From Branchiostoma floridae (Eukaryota; Chordata; Leptocardii; Amphioxiformes; Branchiostomatidae), in the NCBI RefSeq assembly GCF_000003815.2, contig NC_049985.1, positions 10,514,206-10,578,205 of the forward strand: a DNA stretch of 64,000 nt. Direction: 5' to 3'. Shown here piece after piece: positions 1 through 12,626 of this stretch (positions are counted from its first letter, which is position 1; the number at the start of each line of letters is the position of its first letter). The notes under the pieces were generated by a model, which ran no database searches, had not been told where the DNA came from, and saw nothing but the letters and a program-made list of their open reading frames with translations. A program made the translations under genes and the position numbers.

Positions 1-1049
1 ACACGCATAAAGTAACATTGAGGGGCAAAGTTTTCAAGTGTACATCTATGACTTTTAGGTGTATGAATGTACTGTTTTTCTTCATGAGTCACATTTCCAG
101 TTTGTTTTCATATCATAGTACTGTTCTTGTTCCTAGCATACACCTGTATTTATCTGTACTGTGTAGTCTAATGGCTTGCTACTGAGTATCTTGAAATAGA
201 GAAAGGTTGACAAATTAAAAGACAACAGATATTATGTTTGATTTATGGTTTATCTTTTTTATATCTGCAAACATTTGGCACAGCACAGCATGGCATAGAT
301 ATCGTAGCAATCTTTGAATAACGAAAAGTGGCATTACAATCACAGAGAACTCAGATAACATAATATAACAAATGTATAAAATAGCACACTTCATAAATTT
401 CTGTGAATAAAGGCAAGACTTTCAGCAAAAGTTCCACTACCACTTCTTACTGAACCCTATTGCACTTGGTATACAAATTGTAATACATGTACATGTAATA
501 CATGTACATGTAAGTACATCGCCCCAGGAATGAAGTGGGTATAGAGTACTATAGACTTACTAGAAAATATAGAAAAACAGAGAAAATATTCATTGCCAAA
601 ATATAGATTTACCTCTGTATACCTCATGATACATACATTGTACCAGCAAATGTCAGACATTCAGTTTTTCTTATAAAATGGGGATAGTGGCATTTTCCTT
701 TGAACCTTACTTGCATGCACATATTCTGGTAGAAATTAAGGTATGTCAACCTAGATACCTGGAAGTCCCAGACTGTAATTATGTTCTTCTGAGGCATAGC
801 AAACATAGTATAGGAACAGGGACAGAAAATGGAATACCAATTAGGTATGTTTCATGCATGTTGTCTTGAAAGGTGGCAGATGTAGCAACTGTTTTTGACT
901 ATTAAACCCCGTCTAAGCAGTACATGTGTATACACATAATATGTATTTCTATATAAAACTCTTCCATTGAACACCTTGTACAGAGGCCCCAACCAGTAAA
1001 GGTTTGGAATCACATTAGAGAATTACACTATTAAAGACTGTTCCATTTC
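1..1049. other. Flank downstream of the sulfotransferase gene
   Basis: No coding exon is supported here; the short open frames lack splice context and family resemblance. The stretch is AT-rich and should include the 3' UTR of the minus-strand sulfotransferase whose stop codon lies at 1050-1052. A short direct repeat of TACATGTACATGTAA type lies near 478-512. Confidence 0.5.
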
Positions 1050-4000
1050 CTATGGTGCATTCTGTACAGACGTACTATACCCAAACATGGCATAGTCTAA
1101 GCTATACTTAGCCCACAGTTTGCGGAGGTAACTCTCAGCATCAGGCAATCTATCCAGGTGCTCCTTCAGCACCTCACCTGTAGTCCTTTTGTTATAAATC
1201 TGTGCCTGTCGCCTTGGAAACGACACCTTGTTGTCTACCCCAAGCACCTTTAAGACATGTTCTGCGTCTTCCTCCAAGTTCTCGTATGTGCCGATGAAGT
1301 CGTAGTTCACAGCACAAGGCTGGCAGAGTTCGTTAAAGGACTGCCAGTGCTCGTTCAAGTCCCTCCCTTGGGCTTGGATTCCAAACCGTACGTACTCTTC
1401 AAAAGTCACGTCTTGTCCCACGATGTCCACACCCCGCTTCGGTACTCTTCTTGTTCCCTGTTCCGTCCCTCTCCCGAAGTCTCCTCGGGATGCTCCACGA
1501 ACTTGTCCCTGTAGGCGGAGATCAGTCTCTCCAGGGGGTCACGCACGAACATGAACTTGTAGTAATTCTGCAGTCTGTACTGGATCCCTGCCTGGTCATA
1601 GTCCTTCAGGTAGGTCCAATTCTTCCGGTGGATTTCGTAAATATCAATTTCTTGGTCTGTGGAAGCAAGACTGCCTTCTAACGCCTGGAAAAATAGAGGT
1701 TTGGGTGAATATCCAAGGGAAACAATTACAGAAACAATTCGCAAATACTCATTTACAGCATAAAAATAGATAACTTGTAACGCTAGTTCACCTTTATCCG
1801 TGGTGTGACCTTTATCCGTTGTCTTAAAAAACAGCACATTTAGGAGTATTAAGTCTGCGGCCTGTGATTTCAAATTTGCAATATTTTCAAAATGTTCCGA
1901 TTTGAAACCACCGTCCGTCGACTTCATATCCCTAAATACGATTTTTCTTACAAACAACGAATATAGGTTACCCCCGGATAAAGGTGAACCAGTGCTATAT
2001 CTAATGGACATAATATATAATGAAGGATGATGAAAACTAAAACGGTACAAGTCTAACAGATGATTGAAGACTGTCATCTAAGGCCTGAAAAAATAAAGGT
2101 TTGGTGAGCTGCCATCAAGCCCCCACATCTACGTGCAAGCACATCTAACCCCCACATGACGGGGAACAACAGACATTAAACCGGAGAGTGAGTGAGTGTG
2201 AGTGAGTGAATAACCTAGGGAAATGGTTGACAAATGCAGACTACAGCATGGAAATAGATAAAATGTAACTGTCTAATGGACATGATGATTTAAAGATGAA
2301 AGTCTAATAGATGAGCAATACAAAATTGATCATCTTACTTTTATAACTCTTTTCCAGTTGGTGCAGGCTACTTTGGGGACGTAGCAGTAGAGAAACTTGT
2401 ACTTGTCACTAACGATGATGTGATGGTACACGGTGTGAGTCACATCCAGCTGTGTCAGGTTCTGCTGGCACTTACACCACTGGCACACCCCCGCAACGTG
2501 ACTGGTTTTGGAGCCGGGGTGGAGCTGTGGGGGAAAACAAAGGATCAATATAATTGCTGGCTCTAACATTTACAAAGATAATTCTGCAATGGAATGTTCA
2601 AAGAGAGAATAAAAGTGTTGCAAAACTTGTATTATTTACAGTGTATTGCAAATTGGTATTGTTTACAGTACTACAATAGCCAAAACCTGAGTGCCTCTAA
2701 ATGTGATGCTACTGAAAAGGAGGAAATTGGCTGCCCTACTGCAGCCATCAGACATGAGTCTATTTTATCACTGCATATGTAGTAAAACACTCCTGTTGTG
2801 TAGTGTATAAAAGGCCAGTTCTATGTGTTTTATAGTTGGATGGTGCAGAATGATACACTATTTTTCTGCACCCCAAATCGGAGCTGTGCACCTAATTTTT
2901 GAATGCGGGTGCATTGGTGGACCGAGACATTTGTTTAGGGTTAAGTACGTATCATTAACGCACAGTTTGTGCATCAGTAAACAGTATATTCTTCATTGAT
3001 CTTTCTTATCTTCTTCATTTTCATGACGTTATTCTTAATGCTAAGATTAGTAAGAACCCAAAATGTTTTCTATACTACAAAATTTGTAGGGTAGATGCAC
3101 CAGTTCCTAAGAATTTCAAGCCCTGAAAGGCTGTGTAAGGACTTGATTGGTTTGAACTATTGTGCATCATTACATACCTCTTCTATTTCAGACATCTGGG
3201 GGATCTCTAATGTACTCAAGGTGTGGCCTTTGTACCAACTCTGGATCACAACAGGAACTAGAATTGACATTTTAAAGAAGTCACAAGGTGCCCTGTAAAT
3301 ACTGTGTGTTCAGAACAGTCCAGACTGTTTTATATCAAAGTACATGTACCATACCTTTAGAATCAAGGTGGAAAAGGGATGGGGCCTAAAGATGTACAAA
3401 ATGTTTAAGGAGTATGATCAGGATTTAAGTCAAGGGATGTCCCAGAAGATGTCAAACTAAGAGTTGAATCATAGATAAGAAACTAAATGTTCTCCCCCCT
3501 TTCCTGTAGGTATCATTTACAAATATATTTATAGTTATGCTCCTCATTTAAACATATTTTGATGGAAGGGGGTATGGTGCTTACTGAAATTAAGCCTTGT
3601 CTGGATGTCAATGAACTTGAAAATCCGCATCTGGGTATTTGGACAATTTGGTGGGAGGGAAGGGTCTAATTGAGTCAAACTGTTCTTGGGATATCACTGG
3701 ACATGATGAATTCCTGCTCTTGTATCCGGACAAGTTGAAGTTTAGTCTAGTTTAATTCAATTCCTTGGTTCTGGAATTGGACAAAGAAGTATTACTAAAC
3801 CAGAGGATCAACATGAAAGTCAGATCCAAGATTTCCCCCCAGCCCTTGACATCTCATCTGTGTTGAGCAAAACTCTCATTACCCAGGGCTAATATATGAA
3901 GCCTGACCAGTACAAACGGCTGCACCGATGTGTGTTTTTAGCAATGAGAAATTCCCTTTCAGCCAGCCCAACTGATCTCAAACGTTAGATTGGTGAAAGT

Positions 4001-6759
4001 TTTTTTTTTTTAACTGAAGAAATTAGCAGGCAATGTTCGATAGCCATGCACTGTGTTGGAGGTACACAGTACTGGGTTGTGAGGTAGCTCAAAAGCGTCT
4101 GTTGCGGTGCGACACTAAGTGGAATTTTGTAACTGTCATAAAAAAAGTGCATGTATATGTCTAGACGTCATTGGGAATTTTTTTACATAATTTTTTTGAC
4201 AAAGGGTAAATGTGCTCTACAAAGTCAGGGATAATCAGTATCTAACCTCTAAATTTTTACATAATATCTGCATAGTCTAGGAACCAAGGACACAATTTGG
4301 AATGGCTGGAGCACAGGAAAAATTTTTGCATTCCTTCTGGAAATCCCAGCTGCAAGAGCAGAGGGTCAGGGCTACAGTCAGATGAGACAGGTCAGAGTAG
4401 TGAAGTCAAACTGTGATGTGTACATACACACATCTATGCAACCAATGGGATTTTACCTTCCTCAACTCTAATACCCTTAGTAAAATGGTCTTGGGTTGAG
4501 GAAGTAATGCTGGAAGGTTACTGAAACGTCAAAAATCTAATTCTTATTTGTCATGTACCTAAGAACCAAATATAAATGTACATGTACACATGTATATTGA
4601 TCTAAAAACCTGTTGAAACTATTAAGGTATGTATGTGCACATTATTTCAGGATGTTCCAGTCAATTCATCCCAACAATGTTTTGGTACAATTGACGGCAT
4701 ATTCTATCAATAAGAATTTTCGGGAGATATACAATCCACTGACAAAATATTCCTGTCAATAAGAATTTTTTGGCATTATTGATGGAATGTTCCTGTCAAT
4801 AGCCATGCTGATCCTGAATAACTGATATGACAGCCAGCCTTGACACCTTTTGAAAATCTGAGGCTCAGAATACTTAATTTCTGTTTTCTGCAATATAGAA
4901 TTTACATGATGTCAGTCCTACAGTTCCTTAGCCTAACCAAATTGCAAGTTTTTATTTTTCTACAATCTGAGTTTTTCTACAAATTGTAGGTTGCAGGTGT
5001 GTATTTCAGGCTCTGAAAAAGTGGATTATACCCTCAATTGAGTGACAGTTTTGTGTCTTTTGACACAATGATTTATGGTAATGGAATCCCTTATTAGGCG
5101 TGACATTAACTCTTAAGGCAGACATTTGTTTCTTATGGCTTACACCCTGGTGCTAATTAAGTAATTAATCAGTACAACAAAATACTGGGCATGTACTAGT
5201 ACTACTCTGAGGAGACATGATTTTTGCCCAAGGTCATGATGTGACCTAAATTCTCTCTCTCAGTCCTACCCCAGTTCTCCTGATTGTGGACAAGGCTGAT
5301 ATAACAATGTATTCACCAGTTTATAAGACAGAAGCATCATAACCTTGTCAATTAAACTACATATCGGTATTACCTGACCTTTTCATATCCAAACACAGAC
5401 AAACTCAGTCGTAATATAAGTTCTTTAAGATGCTCACTGCAATGATAAAAAGCTGTTATGCATGTAGCAATCAGTAAAGAGTTTATAATCAGCAATAACT
5501 TAAGTATCAATACACTAGTTGTGGAGCCTGCTATGAAGACTATTGGACACTGGACATACTATTATCAAATATCAACAGACATATCTAAAAAAAGTTGTAC
5601 AAGAGGAAGAGACTATCAGTACCTTTCCATGGATAAATGTGATGTATCAAAACATGATATGTTTTGAAAGATACTGCAGGATACTGTACGCAAATGGAGT
5701 TTATGGCATGAAAAAAAAGGTTACTGTAAACAAAGATGCTCTTACTACTACTCTTACTTGGCTTTCAACGGACACTATGTGTACTTCTTGACAGAACAGT
5801 TTGGTAATGTTATCCTTAAGTTGGAGTCAAAAAAACTACTTTTGGTTTTGGTTACTCCAAACAAGATTATGTATTGACTAATACAGATGCAATTTTTCAC
5901 AGAATGGCTATGTGTTGGTTGCAACCTGCAACTGTTTTGCTGCATAACTGGAAGTAGGCCATCCAAATGTTGTGGGCTTTCTTGTCCTCATACCATAACC
6001 TAGACCAGGTGTGGTCAGACAGAGACTGAAAACATTAGACAAAGGTTTGCTCCCTTTTCACATGTGGCAGTGAGGCATGCATTCATTTAGGGTAAAGAGC
6101 AAAGCACGGAAGAGGTATTCGGTACCTTTTATGATGCTATGCAGGAAGGTATAACGTTACCTGTGACCAGGTGACAGGACCATACCACGCAAGCTATGTG
6201 CCAGCGTAACGTTATAATACATACGTCTCTTTTATCACATTGGCAGTTTGGCACCGTTAGAACCCTAAACTTTGGTGCAAACAAAGTGCCTAAACCAAGA
6301 GAAAACAAATGTACAAATAGAAGCGGGGAAAGGGGAGAACCATTGAGAAACTGAAGTGTCCTGGTAACGTTAATCATTTTAACCCGCTCAGCTGTCAACG
6401 TCAAACCACAACAACAACACCCTTAATTTAACGTTACTCATGTTACAGCTATGTTAACCTAATTTTCTCTGGTCTACCTGTAACTGTGGCTGCTTGTTGT
6501 CCCTGACTTTGGCCGCTATCCGTGCGTCTATGGTGTTGTTGACTTTCTCCAGAAACCTCCTCAGTAAAACGTCGTCTGCGGTTCCATCTGTAGGCGGACG
6601 GTTCTCAGATAACACCCGCGTGCCGAGCGACTTCCTGCCGAGCGGCTCGCCCGCCTGCCCCGTCAGAAACATTTTCCTCCAAAACAAGACCATTCCCACA
6701 CATGACAGCACCATAAGGGTCAGGAACAACCACGACGCTCTCCTTAGCGTGCTGAACAT
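1050..6759 (-). CDS. Carbohydrate sulfotransferase, HNK-1ST/CHST8-14 family (frameshifted last exon)
   Basis: Type II Golgi enzyme expected to transfer sulfate from PAPS to glycan chains. Three coding exons are read on the minus strand: 6759-6478 (94 codons), 2524-2339 (62 codons) and 1684-1050. Exon 1 gives a short cytoplasmic end, one membrane anchor at about residues 9-27 and a stem. Exon 2 carries the 5'-phosphosulfate-binding motif [12 protein letters not shown]. Exon 3 carries the 3'-phosphate-binding motif [17 protein letters not shown] and the family tail VTFEEYV, NEHW and [13 protein letters not shown]. Junctions are all phase 0 with GT-AG sites. Within exon 3 the frame breaks by 2 bp at about 1428-1433 (a GTGTG run), separating RDKF from VTFEEYV. 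Either an assembly or sequencing error or a real disabling mutation would explain it. Without the break the protein would be about 366 residues, a normal family length. A small exon missed in the 3.95-kb intron 1 cannot be excluded, and the substrate cannot be told from sequence. Confidence 0.85.
1666..2338. repeat. Tandem duplication in sulfotransferase intron 2 carrying a decoy splice acceptor
   Basis: The stretch 1666-2065 (with the MITE set aside) is repeated in diverged form at 2067-2338. Shared landmarks in the same order are the acceptor-like CCTGGAAAAATAGAGG/CCTGAAAAAATAAAGG, AATAGATAA, and CTAATGGACAT followed by GTCTAACAGATGA/GTCTAATAGATGA. The duplicate includes the last-exon acceptor and about 18 bp of exon start, so a second acceptor-like CAG lies at 2085-2087 on the minus strand. 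Confidence 0.6.
1778..1997. mobile_element. MITE-like foldback element, copy 1
   Basis: About 220 bp bounded by inverted ends reading TTCACCTTTATCCG inward from both sides. It lies in intron 2 of the sulfotransferase gene. A second copy in opposite orientation lies at 51371-51587, with recognisable shared interior sequence, so this is a dispersed family. No transposase is encoded. Confidence 0.75.
2525..6477. other. Long intron 1 of the sulfotransferase gene
   Basis: About 3.95 kb between the anchor exon and the PAPS-binding exon. I found no exon in it with family resemblance. It holds simple A/T-rich sequence and three units of the TTGACAGGAA minisatellite family at about 4680-4800, described separately. 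Confidence 0.5.
4680..4802 (-). repeat. TTGACAGGAA-family tandem units
   Basis: Three diverged units of about 40 bp containing TTCCTGTCAATAAGAATTTT on the plus strand. They are the reverse complement of the unit tandemly repeated in KYL1 intron 7 at 23466-23808, so the same repeat family occurs in two unrelated genes of the window. Confidence 0.6.
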
Positions 6760-7895
6760 ACTGAATACTGCTGAAAGTCTCAGCGCAGAGCTAAAAGAGG
6801 AGGCACACGACTACATCATGACGCTCTCCTGGCTCTCCGTACCGTTCCGCCTCCAGTAACCTTCAGTGACCTTTAACCTGTCGTGACCCAAGGTCAAGAT
6901 GTACGTGAGCCGCCTGATGAAACAATGACTCTCTAAATATTTCAGTCGAAATGTGTCAGCCACGAAACTCTTCAAACAGCGAGGTTACGATTTTTTTTTC
7001 GACAGAGGAATGATTTTACTACTTTTAAAAGCATTTTTCCATAAAGAAATTGCACCCCTAGCCTAAGAAAAGTGCAGGAGCCCAGATCTGATCAGTCCCA
7101 GGCGACGGTAGGTCCTGTCTTTCTTGTTGTTTGTCATCATCTGCTGAATTTTCAACCTTTGACGCCCTGTCGAACATGTTACATGTCATCCTCCCGGGTT
7201 CACGATTCGCTTCCTCTGGTTGTTTGCAGGGCCCAGCAGAGTAACTGAGTACGAGCGCAATTGGGCACACTTGACTAACATCTTGACTCAAAACTCTTTT
7301 GGGGGGCAGCAAAGACCTGTATCTGGCAGCTTTCCAAGGTTCTTCAGACTAGTTTTATGGACGCAGATGTCTGTGTCCTGTTTGTTTTGTTTTCTTTTTT
7401 CATATGTTCGAGCGTTCGGACGATTCCAGATTTGTGCTTTTGGTGCTATTAAACAAAAGTGCGCAATTTAACAAATGAATGACAAACGTATTTCTTTTGT
7501 AGGTAATACCATGACATCTCCTATGCAATTCCGTTCAATTATAATCTATTACAATCAAAACCAACTAATACAAACAACCAGAGATACAATACTTCATGCG
7601 CATCACTGACAGTGAATACAGGAACTGCCACACACACACACATATGTATATACATAAATAAACACAGACAGACGAGCCAAAAGCATTCCTGGGATGAAAT
7701 GATGATTTTAAAAACGCCGTCGCGTACAGAGACGGCTGTGGAGGTCGGCCCCACCAAGGCAACTTCTATCTTTTACTGTTAATAAAGGTCTTCATTCATT
7801 CGTTCATCAAAAAAGAATGAACGACTACAATTAATGTAATGTTTAAAAACTTTTGTGACGCGTCTTTGCGGTCTGCGCAGGTTTTGGCTCTGACT
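6760..7895. other. Intergenic region, sulfotransferase 5' side to the TLC gene 3' side
   Basis: No gene recognised. The sequence just upstream of 6759 is GC-richer than its surroundings and should hold the 5' UTR and promoter of the sulfotransferase. At about 7770-7806 a short AATAAAGGTCTTCATTCATTCGTTC tract resembles the (ATTC)n tail of a LINE-type retrotransposon, but no open frame is attached. Confidence 0.45.
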
Positions 7896-10853
7896 CTACA
7901 GCTTCTTCTTTGTTTCCTTTTCCCCAAAGTAGTCTACGACCCCTTTACATATCAAGCCAAACCAGTAGTAGTTCATGGCATTAAACAACAGTGAACCAAA
8001 GATATAACACGAGGAAACATGCAGCGGCAGCTGACTGAAAGAGTCTTGGAAAATCATGATCTTGGCTAAGTTGACGGTCGCGATGCCGGTGAACAGTATT
8101 CGGGAGATGAAACACGTCACCAGCAAGGTGATACCGTTCCACGTGTAATACTTGGAACCTTTCAACCCCAGCTCCTCAAGGATGACCCTTGTATGGGAGG
8201 AAAACCCAAGAATTACGTATATCAATGTCTGATAATTGTTTTCAGTATCTAGCAATGATTGATCTTGCACTGCTAGATGTAGTTCATGCATTACATCATT
8301 CTATTTCATGGTTTTTGTACCTAAAAAAGCGACGACAAAGGAAATAGAGAAAATCAGACTTTTAGTGAGTTTTAATTTGAAGTGGCAATGAGATGACATT
8401 GAATATCAATGTCTGATAATTGTTTTCAGTATCTAGCAATGATTGATCTTGCACTGCTAGATGTAGTTCATGCATTACATCATTCTATTTCATGGTTTTT
8501 GTACCTAAAAAAGCGACGACAAAGGAAATAGAGAAAATCAGACTTTTAGTGAGTTTTAACTTGAAGTGTCAATGAGATGACGCCAGGTACGAAATGTGAT
8601 ACTTGTGATATGTCGCAATTAGGATTTTACCGTTACAGTTCTGCAAAAAAAACAACCTTTATTCTAAAGTAACGTTACAAGTGTGCCTCGAACAAAAGTA
8701 CCAATATATAGAAGTAAAATTACATGACGTACTCACTATAAAACTGTTAGTTACTAAACGGTTCATACCGGAAAAACGCACTGGGGTTGCTAAGCTGCAT
8801 CATGTGGCAGATGTTGGCGTAGTAAGGCATAGCGGGATAGCTCTGAAATATGAAATGAAAAGACATATAAGTCGATTTAATGTCTATATTAGGATATTCT
8901 CAAAGAAGATATAGGGTCTTGCCCAGTGTTTCCGGGTGATTTTGAGTTGATTTGTACGTCTTTCTTTGCATAACGTTGCAAACCTATTATAGCTGCCGAA
9001 AGTGTTTCAAAAGTCTGAAAACCGTAAGACGCGTACGTGTAATTCACTGAGCCGGGCCCTGTATCTGCTTGAAGATTAGATCGGGATGGCTGCACCTTAG
9101 AAAACCTCGGCAGCCAAAAAACGACTATAGCATGACTTCATGATCCAAGCCTCTCCCTAGCGCTCGAATCTTATCCGATCGGCTATCGGTATTAAAGCTA
9201 AAGGGGGCCCGCCAGAGAGATACTGTGTAAATACACGGGCTAGAAAACTATAGCCTCCAGCAGGCCTTCATTCGGGGGCACGGGGACCGTCGAATTCGCA
9301 AAACAATCGGGAAACTGGTCAGGAGAGTCGCTAAGGTTGGCATTAATTTCTCCCCTCCGGGCCAAATCCTCTGGTAGCAAAAATTTGCTGGCAAATTATT
9401 CTCCCGGTAGTCGCTCTGTTAGAGAGTCTCAGACTAATAAAACTACACCATACCCTGTACCAACAGTTATTTGCAGATTAGACTTACTGCTGCTATAAGG
9501 GAGGAATACAACGACAACACGTGATGTGAGACGAACTCTATGTTGCTGACGTGCGGGTAAATCGCTGTTTGAATCAAGTCTGTAAAAAGAGACGAAAACA
9601 GAATTATTCAAGTTGCTGTCAAATAATGCTGACATGACGATATAACGAAGAGAACTTGACATCAGTTTATGAGAATAGACTCGGACTCTTTGGAAACCCG
9701 TGTTTCAGACTTGAATTGAGGACCCTAGATTCTAAGCAGGTATCATTATGATTGATGTATCTTAATTTGTGTCATACTGGTATATATTTATTCCTAATGT
9801 CTATCAACGCATTTCCACATCTTACCTGATATCAAGTAGCCGAAATAAACCGCAGACTCAAACCTCACAAGTGGCGCATCGAGCCTAGAGTGAGGGGGGA
9901 TGAATTTTGCGTGATTCATTAAATTCATATAAAAGTTTCTTCTGTTAGCTTTGACACTGATATGAAGTATTCTCCATAAGTTTCCTATTTCCCTAACTAC
10001 CTTAGAAAAACCTGTTGACCCTAGACTTGGGTGGGCAGTGAAGTCACATAGCCTCCAGTTAGAATTTTTATTTAGCCTGCTTCCTATTGAAGTAAAAACA
10101 CTGCTTGTTCTATCTAATGAAGGATAAGTGCATCTTTTATGCACAGAATTAAAGTTTGACATTGAAAGACAATTAAGTGTCCTCATGCATTTCAGTTTAC
10201 TTTGTTCAACTGTATTGTAATATTTATCACTTGAGTTTTGGCCAGCCTAAAAAAATAACAAGAATAAAAGATCTTTAAAGATAATCCTTACCTACCGACC
10301 CTATTTGTTCAGGACTGAAACGGGAATAATATAATAATAGAATAGTAGTCGTTTGTAAGTCCGGGGGATTTGTCCAGAGATTTTGCTCTACATGTACTTG
10401 TATCTTACCAAACGCCCTCTGGCGGAACCTCTGTGCAGGTGTAGGCATACCAGGCGAGTGCTGCGACGGCCGTTCCATGCACCACGGTCTTGAAACTGAA
10501 GAACATTTCGAAGACAAGCGACAAGGCTGAATAAAAGACCACATCGTCATGATTGAAAAACTGTGCGTTTGGGCGAAGTCTAAAGAAATCTCCTTGCAAT
10601 TGTGTGAAACCTTGTTGTCTGTGTAACGTTATAAAGTGGCTTGTTTTATCTAACGTTACTCCATGGGAAAGGGGGAGGGCAGTGGGTTATTAGAGGTAAC
10701 TCACTGGTTGTCCACCAGCCGTTGCCTGTCCTTGGGGAGACTCCTATACGCCGAAGACAGCCATGTGAAGAGAACGGGACTGAAGGCGAAGATGGACATC
10801 CAAGTGGCGCACGAAGACGCTGCGGTGACGACAAGAAACGCCTCGAAACTCAT
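7896..10853 (-). CDS. TLC-domain membrane protein, TLCD4 (TMEM56)-like, copy A
   Basis: Multi-pass TRAM-LAG1-CLN8 protein; TLCD4-group proteins are ER/plasma-membrane proteins linked to lipid handling. Six exons on the minus strand: 10853-10705, 10495-10409, 9884-9826, 9579-9488, 8842-8769 and 8187-7896. They total 753 nt and 250 residues, in frame with GT-AG introns throughout. TLC hallmarks are visible: the paired histidines in FVSHHVLSLYSSLIAA (exon 4), MMQLSNPSAFFRVILEELG (exons 5-6) matching the SELSSPFxxxRWF-type segment, and MNYYWFGLICKG near the end. The start MSFEAFLVVT matches the paralogue start MAFQTFLIVV; an in-frame ATG further upstream is less likely. The C-terminus is lysine-rich (KETKKKL), like an ER-retrieval tail. 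Exon sizes match copy B except exon 4 (92 versus 101 nt) and the last exon. Confidence 0.85.
8219..8581. repeat. Recent 184-bp tandem duplication in the last intron of TLC copy A
   Basis: Segments 8219-8397 and 8403-8581 are nearly identical over about 179 bp at a 184-bp period; I see about two substitutions near the right end. The near identity implies a very recent duplication or an assembly artefact. It lies within intron 5 and does not touch an exon. Confidence 0.85.
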
Positions 10854-10967
10854 GTTGTCCTGTGTGAGAAAGGACGTCTTCACTGGTCAAAGGTCATCAG
10901 ATGTAGTGTCTGGTTGCAAAGAAGGTGTGGCCTCGATAGCAGGTGGTCTTTACTAGTACTATAAATG

Positions 10968-11152
10968 CAGAAACTTTCGCGGTGGTTTAATGTTCGCGGT
11001 TTTCGCTGTGGCCGCTTCGCCGCGAACTTAAAACCACTGCGAACATTTTTCCATGGCAGTAAGAGACTTCAGTGCATGGTGCTACCGCGAAATTAAAACC
11101 ACCGCGAAATGTCCCTTTTCCCGCTACCCCGAAATTAAATTTCCATGAAAAA
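10968..11152. mobile_element. Foldback element with TTTCGCGGTGGTTT ends
   Basis: The left edge reads ACTTTCGCGGTGGTTTAATG. Inside and at the right, CGCGAAATTAAAACCACCGCGAAA reads the same motif in reverse, so the stretch can fold on itself. It is a non-coding MITE-type repeat close to the start of TLC copy A. Confidence 0.55.
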
Positions 11153-11248
11153 TGAACATACTAATATTGTTTTAGGCGTGTCTGTTATGTGCAAGTTAGG
11201 CAAATTAGGATTTGATTTGCATACTTAATGAGGAAAATCTATACTTCC

Positions 11249-11348
11249 NNNNNNNNNNNNNNNNNNNNNNNNNNNNNNNNNNNNNNNNNNNNNNNNNNNN
11301 NNNNNNNNNNNNNNNNNNNNNNNNNNNNNNNNNNNNNNNNNNNNNNNN
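11249..11348. other. Assembly gap (100 N)
   Basis: Exactly 100 N, a conventional size for a gap of unknown length. Distances across it are not reliable. Confidence 0.95.
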
Positions 11349-11702
11349 GTTAACATTATGAGCTGTGTAAAGGCTGGGTTTTAGGTGTACATTAGCAAAC
11401 ATGAATTATGCAGATGCACAAGTCATTTGCATAGGCAGTTCATTTCATGGGGATATGAGGTCCTTCAAACTCTTGTTTCTGTCTGTTTAACCTTCACGGA
11501 AGGGAAGCATATTGTTTTTGCTCCGTTTCTTACTACTTCTTCTTCTTCTTCAAACAAATAAGGTCCATGACCTGGACAAGGCGACCGTCACCATGTTTAG
11601 AGTACTGGAGGTATAGCTGACACCCTGTGATGTTCCATCACACTATTCACAGCAAGTAGCAGAACAAAGCTGGAGGGGCTGGACACCTGGTAATGCGTTT
11701 AA

Positions 11703-12063
11703 AGGCAACCTAAGCAATATCACATTGTTAAAAGTGGAAATATTCTGAATAAGGCAGTCTGTATAATATTGACATCTAATGCACTATTTTAGCACATTTA
11801 CATCATTATTTCATAAATTGAGCCGTTAAAAACAGCACGGGAATGAGTTGCACAAAGATTCCAAATCAAGTCCTTATTTTTTGGGGGTACAATAATTATA
11901 ATAAGGAATATCCTCGTACAACTTGTCTCTGGGCTGTTTTTTACTGCTCAAAGTATCAAATTATTCTGTAAATGTGAGAATACAGTGCAGTAGATGTCAA
12001 TATCATGGAGATTGCCTTATTCAGAATATTTCCACTTTGACGCTGTAATATTGCTTAGGTTGC
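11703..12063. mobile_element. MITE-like element with about 54-bp inverted ends
   Basis: The left end GGCAACCTAAGCAATATCAC, continuing through GTGGAAATATTCTGAATAAGG, returns as its reverse complement at the right end (12012-12063). The element is about 360 bp, AT-rich and without an open frame. Confidence 0.75.
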
Positions 12064-12626
12064 CAGCAGTACATGCAGTATATTAGGCTAGACGATATAA
12101 AGACAAACATTATGCATTTGCTTCTAAATATTACTTTCTTGTAGCGCCGTGCTTTCTGGCGTTATTGATAACCACTAAGTTTCCTGTGGCATCAGAAAAA
12201 AGGAACAAATAATGGCAATACCAAAACGCCAACCGTAGCTTTGGTCTGCCACTACATGTATTGTTGTACAACACTGACTACATGCACAAGAGCGTAAAGT
12301 GGCAAGTGGGATTTAGGTATCATATCCTCGGTAAGTTTGGTCATTTGTTACCTAAAGCAACCATATCTATATATATTTACCGCTGCCAAATTCCACTTTT
12401 GGTACAGCGCCATAAAAGGGTCTAAAAGCGCGAAGTAGAAACGTCCAAGACCTTTGTACCCGGAAATGGATATGTCAGTATAGAAAGACACTACACCTTC
12501 CATCGCAATGGTTTAGCCCAAGATTTTAATAACAATGATCCGTGAAAGCAAGAAATTGCAATTTCCAGGCTCGCTGCAACTTCACCAGCACACATTTGTC
12601 CTCTGAGCGGTCAGACCAAATTTAAA

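Larger units (their letters stand above)
10854..12626. other. Divergent intergenic region between the two TLC genes
   Basis: Shared 5' region of two head-to-head paralogues, so it must hold both promoters. No TATA box is convincing. It contains two foldback elements (10968-11152 and 11703-12063) and an assembly gap (11249-11348). No coding exon is supported. Confidence 0.5.

Noticed and set aside
5458-5966. Open frames in sulfotransferase intron 1
   Set aside because: AT-rich, no conserved motif, overlapping frames on both strands.
7058-7471. Overlapping open frames on both strands between the sulfotransferase and TLC genes
   Set aside because: Short, unspliced and without similarity to any family I know.
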